Notes under the pieces: generated by a model
Database searches by the model: none
The model's input: the letters and a program-made list of their open reading frames with translations, nothing else
What the model was told of the DNA's origin: nothing
Part shown: positions 1-5,926 of the stretch, one piece after another
How positions within the stretch are numbered: the stretch's first letter is position 1
How the letters are laid out: each line of letters starts with the position of its first letter
Translations under genes and position numbers: made by a program
Origin: Bacteroidota bacterium
Lineage (GTDB): Bacteria > Bacteroidota > Bacteroidia > Chitinophagales > Saprospiraceae
NCBI GenBank assembly: GCA_029573365.1
Contig: JAKQGD010000055.1
Location: 1 to 5,926, forward strand
Reading direction: 5' to 3'
DNA: 5,926 bases

Positions 1-1284
1 GACCTTCAGCAAATTGCAGATACAGTTATCGATGCGTCAGGCAGGCTTATATTTCCCGGAGGCATTGACCCTCACGTACACCTGGATATGCCGTTTATGG
101 GTACTTATTCCAGTGACAACTACGAGACAGGTACCTTGGCCGCATTGCACGGGGGGACGACTACCGTCATTGATTTTGTCCTTCAAACCCAGGGAAAATC
201 TCTGTACGATGCCCTCAATGCCTGGAGATCAAGATCAGATGGCAATTGCTACGGTGATTATAGCTTTCACATGGCTGTAACAGATTATAACGATGATACC
301 AAAAAGGAAATAAGGCAAATGGTCGAAAAGGAAGGTATTACTTCATTCAAGACCTTTATGGCTTACAAAGGTGCCCTAATGATTGATGACAAACAGATGG
401 TCCCCCTCATGGAAGAAGTCAGGGAATGCGGAGGTATGGTAACTGTTCATGCCACGAATGGAGACATGATAGATTACCTCATCGGAAAACATAAAGCCGA
501 AGGCAAATTGTCGCCTCTGTATCACTATCTTTCACAACCTGAGATTACGGAATCAGAAGCCACTAACAGGTTTGCTGACTTGGCTCATTATACGGGTGTT
601 CCGGCTTACGTAGTGCATATGACTTGCGAAGGGGCACTTAACCACGTAAGACGCGTCCAAAGCCGAAATCAAAGGGTATATGCCGAAACCTGCATACAAT
701 ATCTGATACTCGATGCTTCGCTTTACGAAAAAAACTTTGAAGGAGCCAAGTGGGTTATGAGCCCGCCGCTCAGACAGAAAAAAGACCAGGAAACACTTTG
801 GGCGGGTATTAATCAAGGTTGTGTACAGGTGGTGGCTACAGATCATTGTCCCTTTATGTGGGAGCAGAAAAAAATGGGTGAGCATGACTTTTCAAAAATA
901 CCAAATGGTCACCCGGCCATTGAAAACAGGATGGAACTTCTTTTTTCTGAAGGAGTGGGAAAAGAGAGAATCAGTCTCAATAAATTTGTAGAAGTGAGCT
1001 CTACCAATGCAGCTAAGATCTTCGGCATGTTTCCCAAAAAAGGTTGTATAGCCGTAGGGTCGGATGCTGACATCGTCATATTTGATCCCAATCACGAACA
1101 CACAATTTCTGCAACAACCCATCATATGCGTGTAGACTATTCGGCCTACGAAGGATGGAAAGTAAAGGGTAAATGTCAGACCACCATCCTTAGAGGAAAG
1201 GTTGCAATAGACGATGGTAACGTATTGATTGACAAAGGGTATGGTAGTTTTATAAAAAGAAATAAAGTATCCTCCACTAATTAA
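1..1284 (+). CDS. hydA: Dihydropyrimidinase (D-hydantoinase family), 5' end cut by window edge
   Basis: A cyclic amidohydrolase that opens 5,6-dihydrouracil or dihydrothymine to N-carbamoyl-beta-alanine or N-carbamoyl-beta-aminoisobutyrate, the second step of reductive pyrimidine catabolism; cytosolic. The frame is open from base 1, giving 427 visible residues; family members have about 460-490, so some 40-50 N-terminal residues are missing. The whole binuclear metal site is present (window residue numbers): H25 and H27 in GIDPHVHLD, carbamylated lysine K117 in SFKTFMAYKG, H150 in VHATNGD, H206 in VVHMTC and D281 in ATDHCPF. Their spacing matches the H58/H60/K150/H183/H239/D315 pattern of bacterial D-hydantoinases within one residue. 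Y122 fits the substrate-binding tyrosine, and the SPPLR and PNG motifs are also there. The stop TAA lies 15 bases before the next gene. The family assignment is near certain. Dihydropyrimidinase rather than exogenous hydantoinase activity is inferred from the preT-preA neighbours. Confidence 0.95.
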   Translation, partial: DLQQIADTVIDASGRLIFPGGIDPHVHLDMPFMGTYSSDNYETGTLAALHGGTTTVIDFVLQTQGKSLYDALNAWRSRSDGNCYGDYSFHMAVTDYNDDTKKEIRQMVEKEGITSFKTFMAYKGALMIDDKQMVPLMEEVRECGGMVTVHATNGDMIDYLIGKHKAEGKLSPLYHYLSQPEITESEATNRFADLAHYTGVPAYVVHMTCEGALNHVRRVQSRNQRVYAETCIQYLILDASLYEKNFEGAKWVMSPPLRQKKDQETLWAGINQGCVQVVATDHCPFMWEQKKMGEHDFSKIPNGHPAIENRMELLFSEGVGKERISLNKFVEVSSTNAAKIFGMFPKKGCIAVGSDADIVIFDPNHEHTISATTHHMRVDYSAYEGWKVKGKCQTTILRGKVAIDDGNVLIDKGYGSFIKRNKVSSTN

Positions 1285-1299
1285 AATAAAAAAGTAAAT
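1285..1299 (+). promoter_or_regulatory. A-rich, Shine-Dalgarno-less leader of the nitrilase-family gene
   Basis: The 15 bases between the hydA stop and the next ATG are nearly all A and T, with no GGAG-like element. A-rich leaders without a Shine-Dalgarno sequence are usual in Bacteroidota. This supports the ATG at 1300 and the phylum guess. It is too short to hold a promoter plus terminator, so the two genes are probably cotranscribed. Confidence 0.5.
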
Positions 1300-2166
1300 A
1301 TGGCCAGAATTATCAAATCCGGATTGATTCAGATGTCACTGCCCAAAACCGAGGGAGAAGGCTCCATTTCCGAAATCGTGGACGCCATGATCGAAAAACA
1401 CATTCCATATATCGAGGAAGCCGGAAGAAAAGGAGTTCAGATTTTGTGTCTGCAGGAAATCTTCAATACGCCCTACTTTTGCCCTGGACAGGACAGAAAA
1501 TGGTATGAAAGTGCCGAAAGTGTACCGGGTCCAACAGTAGAAAAAATGCAGGAGTATGCAAAAAAATACAGTATGGTTATCATAGTGCCAATATACGAAA
1601 AAGAGCAGGCAGGTGTACTGTACAATACTGCCGCTGTCATCGACGCTGACGGCACTTATCTGGGTAAATACCGCAAAAACCACATTCCTCATACGTCTGG
1701 TTTTTGGGAAAAGTTCTTTTTCAAACCTGGCAACCTGGGATACCCTGTATTTGAAACCCGATATGCCCGAATCGGAGTCTACATATGCTACGACCGCCAT
1801 TTTCCGGAAGGAGCAAGGATTCTCGGTTTGAACGGAGCAGAAATCGTGTATAATCCTTCAGCCACCGTAGCTGGGCTTTCGCAGTATCTATGGAAACTCG
1901 AACAACCGGCACATGCTGCTGCCAATGGGTATTTCATGGGATGTATCAACCGCGTAGGTACCGAAAAACCATGGAACCTCGGCAAATTTTATGGTTCTTC
2001 CTATTTTGTCGATCCCCGGGGACAAATATTCGCTCAAGCCTCCGAAGACAATGATGAACTGCTGGTGGCAGATTTTGACCTGGAGATGATTGATGAAGTG
2101 AGATCTATATGGCAGTTTTACCGGGACAGAAGACCTGAAACCTATGACCGCATGGTCGAACTTTAA
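1300..2166 (+). CDS. pydC: Beta-ureidopropionase, nitrilase (carbon-nitrogen hydrolase) family
   Basis: Hydrolyses N-carbamoyl-beta-alanine (or N-carbamoyl-beta-aminoisobutyrate) to the beta-amino acid, CO2 and ammonia, the last step of the pathway; cytosolic. The 288 residues cover one complete nitrilase domain. The catalytic set is E53 (LQEIF), K126 (YRKNHIPH), E137 (GFWEKFF) and nucleophile C163 (YICYDRHFPE). The Lys-to-Cys spacing of 37 and Lys-to-Glu spacing of 11 equal those recalled for human beta-ureidopropionase (K196, E207, C233). It lacks the roughly 70-100 residue N-terminal extension of the animal enzymes, which is normal for bacterial forms. This is the animal-like nitrilase fold, not the unrelated M20-peptidase type of beta-alanine synthase. 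The start ATG at 1300 fits the family N-terminus. N-carbamoyl-D-amino-acid hydrolase and N-carbamoylputrescine amidase are close relatives; the choice here rests on the operon. Confidence 0.9.
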   Translation: MARIIKSGLIQMSLPKTEGEGSISEIVDAMIEKHIPYIEEAGRKGVQILCLQEIFNTPYFCPGQDRKWYESAESVPGPTVEKMQEYAKKYSMVIIVPIYEKEQAGVLYNTAAVIDADGTYLGKYRKNHIPHTSGFWEKFFFKPGNLGYPVFETRYARIGVYICYDRHFPEGARILGLNGAEIVYNPSATVAGLSQYLWKLEQPAHAAANGYFMGCINRVGTEKPWNLGKFYGSSYFVDPRGQIFAQASEDNDELLVADFDLEMIDEVRSIWQFYRDRRPETYDRMVEL

Positions 2167-2198
2167 TTTTGCTGGTAAACTTAACAAAAACTCAACCC

Positions 2199-3521
2199 AT
2201 GTCCGAATACCAGAAGCCCCTCAGTGCTGAAGAATACGACATTAATTTTTCTGCACTTAAGCCACTTATGTCAGACACGGAAGCCGCCATGGAAAGTGCC
2301 CGCTGTCTATTTTGCTATGACGCTCCCTGCGTCCATGCATGCCCGACAGGCATCGACATACCACTTTTTATCCGCCAGATAAACAGCAAAAACGATACAG
2401 CAGCCGCCAAAACCATTTACGAATCTAATGTTTTTGGCTATGCATGTGGAAAAGTATGCCCTACCGAAGAGCTATGTGAAGGTGCCTGTGTGTACAATCA
2501 TTCTGACGTCAAACCTATAGAAATAGGCCGGTTACAATCCTTTGCCTCACAAAAATCCATTGCAAATAATAAAAAACATTTTCATCCACTTGCCCCGGTA
2601 GGTAAGAAAGTTGCAGTCGTTGGAGCTGGGCCTGCAGGCATAGCCTGTGCTGCCGAACTTCGTCTTCATGGTATAAGTGTAGATATATTTGAGGCTAAGG
2701 AAAATCCTTCAGGCCTGACTGTGCATGGAGTGGCTCCGTATAAAATTTCGAATGAGGAAGTACTTGCGGAAATGTCATATCTCGAAAATCAGTATGGATT
2801 TAATATACACTATAACACACTTATAAACACTCATGCTGAGATTAAGAGGCTGGAAGCAGAATATGACACCATCTTCCTGGGCATCGGTTTGTGGAAGAGC
2901 TCCGAGTTATCACTTCCCGGAGAGGAACTGGAGCGTGTCATTGGAGCCATTGAGTTTATAGAACAACTACGCAGCGACAAACATCACACAAATATAAGTG
3001 GTAAGGTTATCGTTTTGGGAGGAGGAAACACAGCCATGGATGTTGCAAGCGAATGCTGCCGTATGGGTGTTGATGAAGTGGTATTGGCATACCGTCGGTC
3101 CCGACAAGAAATGGGAGCTTACGGCTTTGAATATGACCTGGCCAGGGCTGCCGGCATGCGGAGTATATTCAACGTCATGCCTCTGGAGTTGATAGGTGAC
3201 CACGCGGTGTCAGCCGTACGGTTTATCACTACAAAAACCGAAAATGGCAAGGTTGTTCCGGTGCCAGGCACGGAGTTTACAGATTTTTGTGACTGGGTCA
3301 TAAAGGCCACAGGTCAGTCGAGGCAGGATAGTCTGCTGGACCTGATCGGTATAGCCAGAAACAAAGCTGGCAATATTATCACAGATGAAAATTTCCAAAC
3401 CTCAAACGCCCGGTACTATGCTGCAGGAGATGCTGTTTCCGGAGGACAGGAAGTAGTAAATGCGGTAGCAGATGGTAAAAAAGCAGCCAAGGCCATTATT
3501 CTAAATCTCAGACAATCATAA
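2199..3521 (+). CDS. preT: Dihydropyrimidine dehydrogenase, NAD(P)H-oxidising FAD/Fe-S subunit PreT
   Basis: Electron-input subunit: oxidises NAD(P)H at FAD and passes electrons through [4Fe-4S] clusters to PreA; cytosolic heteromer. The 440 residues match the N-terminal half of mammalian dihydropyrimidine dehydrogenase and GltD-type proteins. Residues 1-125 are the helical Fe-S domain with C36, C39, C44, C48 and C83, C87, C93, C97, plus Q113 at the place of the unusual glutamine ligand Q156 of pig enzyme. The FAD Rossmann motif GAGPAG is at 142-147 and the pyridine-nucleotide motif GGGNTAMD at 274-281, followed by YRRSR. The FAD-closing motif YYAAGDA is at 407-413, near the C-terminus. The ATG at 2199 is chosen; a TTG at 2169 would add ten residues, but it lies 2 bases after the previous stop, and the ATG follows an A-rich leader. 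preA follows after 4 bases, implying translational coupling and a shared complex. Confidence 0.95.
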   Translation: MSEYQKPLSAEEYDINFSALKPLMSDTEAAMESARCLFCYDAPCVHACPTGIDIPLFIRQINSKNDTAAAKTIYESNVFGYACGKVCPTEELCEGACVYNHSDVKPIEIGRLQSFASQKSIANNKKHFHPLAPVGKKVAVVGAGPAGIACAAELRLHGISVDIFEAKENPSGLTVHGVAPYKISNEEVLAEMSYLENQYGFNIHYNTLINTHAEIKRLEAEYDTIFLGIGLWKSSELSLPGEELERVIGAIEFIEQLRSDKHHTNISGKVIVLGGGNTAMDVASECCRMGVDEVVLAYRRSRQEMGAYGFEYDLARAAGMRSIFNVMPLELIGDHAVSAVRFITTKTENGKVVPVPGTEFTDFCDWVIKATGQSRQDSLLDLIGIARNKAGNIITDENFQTSNARYYAAGDAVSGGQEVVNAVADGKKAAKAIILNLRQS

Positions 3522-3525
3522 CAAC

Positions 3526-4875
3526 ATGCCCAGTTTACAGGTAAATTTTGCAGGGATAAAATCACCAAATCCATTTTGGCTGGCTTCAGCCCCCCCAACC
3601 AACTCAGGCTACCAAATTATGAAAGCCTTTGACGCCGGCTGGGGAGGAGCAGTCTGGAAAACATTGGGAGTACCTATTGTAAATGTGTCGTCCAGGTATG
3701 GTTCTGTAAATTACAGGGATACAAGGATGATGGGTTTTAACAACATAGAACTCATAAGTGACAGACCCCTGAAAGACAACCTTCGCGAAATCACAGAAGT
3801 TAAGAAAAGATTTCCTGACCATGCTGTGATAGCTTCACTTATGGTTCAGTCCCGCAAGGAATGGCATCAGATTGTCCAGGATGTAACCAATGCCGGAGCG
3901 GATGGCATAGAGCTCAACTTTGGCTGCCCACATGGCATGTGCGAACGAGGTATGGGAAGTGCCGTTGGCCAGGAACCCGAAGTTTTGAAAACAATCGTAG
4001 GCTGGGTCATGGAGGTGGCCACCATACCGGTAATTACTAAGCTTACGCCAAATATCACAGACATCACACAGCCTGCCATTGCCGCAGCAGAAGCAGGCTC
4101 AGACGCTATATCGCTGATCAATACCATACAAAGCATAGTGGGGGTAGATATTGATGATTTTGTGCCTTACCCCAAAGTTGGCGGACTGAGCACCAACGGA
4201 GGTTATTGTGGCCCTGCTGTCAAACCCATTGCTCTCAACATGCTTAAAAACTGTGCCCAGCATCCCGGGGTAAACATCCCAATCTCCGGTATAGGAGGTA
4301 TAGAAAACTGGCGTGATGCGGTCGAATTTATGCTCCTGGGTGCATCAACAGTTCAGGTGTGTACGGCAGTAATGCATTATGGTTTCGGAATCATAAGGGA
4401 AATGGTAGCCGGTCTTGAAAACTACATGGAAGAAAAAGGCTTTGCCTCGGTCGAGGATTTTGTCGGTAAAGCAGTCCCTAAAGTAGTTCACTGGGAAGAC
4501 CTCAATCTGAGATATAAGGTTGTCGCCTCGATTGATGCCAATAAATGTATAGGCTGCCAGCTTTGTTATACTGCGTGCGAAGATGGTGCCCACCAGGCAA
4601 TAGGCTTGGCTGTCGCCCCTGACCGTAAACCTCACATCATCGAGGAAAACTGTGTAGGATGTAACCTCTGCTCTCTGGTATGCCCTGTAGAAAATTGCAT
4701 CACTATGCAAAGACTGGACGACGGGTCTGCAACAGAATCCTGGAAACAAAGAACTGATGCCAACATGATACCTACTACATTTGATGATTCAAGAGCAGGT
4801 GGTCTTCACCACACATTACCTGATCCTGGCGAAGCTCTTAAAGTCATCAAGCCCAAACATTATGGTATAAGATAG
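3526..4875 (+). CDS. preA: Dihydropyrimidine dehydrogenase catalytic subunit PreA (FMN, two [4Fe-4S])
   Basis: Reduces uracil or thymine to the 5,6-dihydro form, the first pathway step, using electrons from PreT; cytosolic. Residues 1 to about 325 form the FMN-binding TIM barrel of the class I/II dihydroorotate-dehydrogenase type. The active-site loop CPHGMCERGMG begins with the general acid C134 (pig C671). N73, E75, N131, N199 and T200 fit the pyrimidine-binding residues, and K45 and K172 fit the FMN lysines of pig enzyme (N609, E611, N668, N736, T737, K574, K709 as recalled). Residues about 334-393 are a 2x[4Fe-4S] ferredoxin domain: C341, C344, C347, C351 and C376, C379, C382, C386. At 449 residues it is longer than E. 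coli PreA (about 411), chiefly through a tail of about 60 residues after the last cluster. There is no Shine-Dalgarno; the ATG starts 4 bases after the preT stop. The stop is TAG. Confidence 0.96.
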   Translation: MPSLQVNFAGIKSPNPFWLASAPPTNSGYQIMKAFDAGWGGAVWKTLGVPIVNVSSRYGSVNYRDTRMMGFNNIELISDRPLKDNLREITEVKKRFPDHAVIASLMVQSRKEWHQIVQDVTNAGADGIELNFGCPHGMCERGMGSAVGQEPEVLKTIVGWVMEVATIPVITKLTPNITDITQPAIAAAEAGSDAISLINTIQSIVGVDIDDFVPYPKVGGLSTNGGYCGPAVKPIALNMLKNCAQHPGVNIPISGIGGIENWRDAVEFMLLGASTVQVCTAVMHYGFGIIREMVAGLENYMEEKGFASVEDFVGKAVPKVVHWEDLNLRYKVVASIDANKCIGCQLCYTACEDGAHQAIGLAVAPDRKPHIIEENCVGCNLCSLVCPVENCITMQRLDDGSATESWKQRTDANMIPTTFDDSRAGGLHHTLPDPGEALKVIKPKHYGIR

Positions 4876-4891
4876 GCAGCTACGTTGTTAT
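4876..4891. other. 16-base convergent gap between preA and the OmpA-family gene
   Basis: The two genes end tail to tail with only 16 bases between their stop codons. No GC-rich hairpin with a T tract is visible in the gap. An AT-rich run with six T residues continues into the end of the - strand gene (about 4895-4913) but has no convincing stem. Transcription presumably ends inside the opposing gene's 3' end or by another mechanism. Confidence 0.6.
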
Positions 4892-5926
4892 TTATTTTTT
4901 AAGAATTTTAAAAGTGGTCCTCCTGTTGGTGAGATGCTGATCTTCACTACACTTTTCGCATGGACAAGTATCAATAAGTGACGTCTCTCCATATCCCACA
5001 GGTACAAGTCTGCTTTTGTCTATACCGCTTTGCTCCAGATACATCACCACAGACTGAGCCCTCTTTTGCGAAAGCTCCAGGTTATAGTCATCTGCACCTC
5101 TGCAATCGGTGTGGCTTGAAAGTTGTATCCTGATTTGAGGATTGTCCTTAAGAATTTTTACCAGCTTGTCGAGAGTGGGCCTTGCGTCTGTCCTTATGTC
5201 CCACTTGTCATAATCATAATAGATATTTTCCAGGTTGACTTCTTTATCCACAAAGAATTTATCCAATACCAGCTCCAGATTAATGGTAGCTGAGGTTTCT
5301 CCATCTTTAAATCTGGCGTCTTCTGCCTTAACATCTATGGACGTATTGAGATATCCGGCTTGTGCCCCTATTACTATTAGGTTTGCATCCATGGGTATTT
5401 CCGTCAGGTAAAATCCATTCCCATCGGATCTTGCCTCAGCCACTTTTGTACCATCCCTGCCGGTGACCTTGATTAAAGTATTGGGAAGTGGTATAAGACC
5501 TGCCCTGCCTGAGTTTGGGTCGTCTGTAATATGATAGCGTGGAGTCAAAGTCTTAACGGTGATAAAAACACTCCTTTTAGGTGGAACAACTACAGTGTCC
5601 TCTTTGGGTTTAATTGTGGTAATTTTCGAAAACCGATAGATATCGTCTTTGGCACTTCCTTGTCTGGAGGAGACAAAAAATCCCTGCATCAGGACTCCTT
5701 CCCTAGGTTTGGCCGTCCTGTCGGGGACAAGGGATAAATCATCTCCTCCTGAGTTAATGCCATAACCAAGATTAATAGGAGCAGACCAGCTTCTGTCAGT
5801 CCTCAGATAGGTCCTGAAGATATCCTGTCCTCCAAAACCAGGCAAATAATCCGAAGAGAAATAAAGGGTGTCATTCTCTGTTGTGGGAAAAACTTCATTG
5901 CCGGGCGTGTTTATAGAGGCGGGCAA
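4892..5926 (-). CDS. OmpA-family protein with PD40 repeats and carboxypeptidase-regulatory-like domain, N-terminus beyond window
   Basis: Likely an outer-membrane-associated, peptidoglycan-anchoring protein of Bacteroidota type. The frame is open to the window edge, so the 344 residues seen are the C-terminal part; signal peptide and any N-terminal repeats lie outside. In order: residues 1-100 carry PD40/WD40-like beta-propeller pieces (DTLYFSSDYLPGFGGQDIF; FFVSSRQGSAKDDIYRF). About 118-200 is a beta-sandwich resembling carboxypeptidase-regulatory domains (PLPNTLIKVT, then SDGNGFY). About 232-344 is an OmpA C-terminal domain beginning at ENIYYDYDKWDIR. The diaminopimelate-binding pair D274 (SHTDCRG) and R289 (LSQKRAQSV) is kept with the usual 15-residue spacing, and the NRRT motif is at 334-337. 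C275, C321, C323 and C326 form a cysteine cluster in this domain. It converges on preA with a 16-base gap and has no visible link to pyrimidine catabolism. Exact cell role unknown. Confidence 0.92.
   Translation of the reverse strand: MPASINTPGNEVFPTTENDTLYFSSDYLPGFGGQDIFRTYLRTDRSWSAPINLGYGINSGGDDLSLVPDRTAKPREGVLMQGFFVSSRQGSAKDDIYRFSKITTIKPKEDTVVVPPKRSVFITVKTLTPRYHITDDPNSGRAGLIPLPNTLIKVTGRDGTKVAEARSDGNGFYLTEIPMDANLIVIGAQAGYLNTSIDVKAEDARFKDGETSATINLELVLDKFFVDKEVNLENIYYDYDKWDIRTDARPTLDKLVKILKDNPQIRIQLSSHTDCRGADDYNLELSQKRAQSVVMYLEQSGIDKSRLVPVGYGETSLIDTCPCEKCSEDQHLTNRRTTFKILKK

Noticed and set aside
88..90. ATG at 88 as the start of the dihydropyrimidinase
   Set aside because: The frame is open back to base 1 and encodes the essential metal ligands H25 and H27 just before this Met, so the gene is cut by the window edge.
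14..280. 88-residue + strand frame overlapping the start of hydA
   Set aside because: Out of frame with the conserved GIDPHVHLD and GGTTTVIDF segments; no independent support.
553..885. 110-residue open frame on the - strand within hydA
   Set aside because: Shadow of the dihydropyrimidinase, which has conserved motifs throughout this stretch.
1336..1800. 154-residue open frame on the - strand
   Set aside because: It lies entirely antisense to the nitrilase-family gene, whose catalytic residues are all in place, and its translation has no recognisable domain.
4345..4749. 134-residue open frame on the - strand
   Set aside because: Antisense to the ferredoxin part of preA; composition is that of a shadow frame and no domain is recognisable.
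4891..4914. Bidirectional terminator at the convergent junction
   Set aside because: The stretch is AT-rich with a short TTTTAAAA palindrome, but no stable GC stem can be drawn, and most of it is coding for the - strand gene.
5531..5737. 68-residue + strand frame inside the OmpA-family gene
   Set aside because: Opposite to a frame with clear PD40 and beta-sandwich motifs; no leader or domain of its own.
5924..5926. TTG at the - strand edge as a real start of the OmpA-family gene
   Set aside because: It is the last codon in the window, read inside a PD40 repeat; a protein of this type needs a signal peptide further upstream.
1..5926. CRISPR array, insertion sequence, tRNA, attachment site or defence system
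   Set aside because: No spaced direct repeats, transposase-like frame, tRNA-like fold or unexplained gap was seen; the five genes fill the window almost completely.

Overview
The window carries a complete set of enzymes for reductive pyrimidine catabolism (uracil/thymine to beta-alanine/beta-aminoisobutyrate). Four genes lie head-to-tail on the + strand, followed by one convergent, unrelated cell-envelope gene on the - strand. The host is most likely a member of the Bacteroidota. The - strand gene combines PD40-type beta-propeller repeats, a carboxypeptidase-regulatory-like beta-sandwich and a C-terminal OmpA domain, an architecture very common in that phylum. In addition, the three visible translation starts have A-rich leaders and no Shine-Dalgarno sequence. 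The genus cannot be told from this window.

Layout: (1) 1-1284 +, dihydropyrimidinase, 5' end cut by the window edge; (2) 1300-2166 +, nitrilase-family beta-ureidopropionase; (3) 2199-3521 +, PreT, the FAD/Fe-S electron-input subunit of dihydropyrimidine dehydrogenase; (4) 3526-4875 +, PreA, the FMN/2x[4Fe-4S] catalytic subunit; (5) 4892-5926 -, OmpA-family outer-membrane protein, N-terminal part beyond the window. The gaps between the + strand genes are 15, 32 and 4 bases, so they are very probably one operon. Its promoter is upstream of the window. The convergent gap between preA and the OmpA gene is only 16 bases. No gene-free stretch reaches 300 bases.

Pathway: PreT takes electrons from NAD(P)H and passes them through FAD and Fe-S clusters to PreA, which reduces the pyrimidine at FMN. 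The dihydropyrimidinase opens the ring to the N-carbamoyl-beta-amino acid. The nitrilase-family enzyme then releases CO2, ammonia and the beta-amino acid. All expected catalytic and metal-binding residues can be found in each enzyme, so the operon looks intact and functional.

No undescribed system was found. The points worth a second look are details: conservation of the unusual glutamine Fe-S ligand in PreT, an extra cysteine in the PreA active-site loop, a long PreA C-terminal tail, a cysteine cluster in the OmpA domain, and the very tight convergent junction. Residue equivalences to pig and human enzymes are from memory and from counting spacings by hand, not from a computed alignment.
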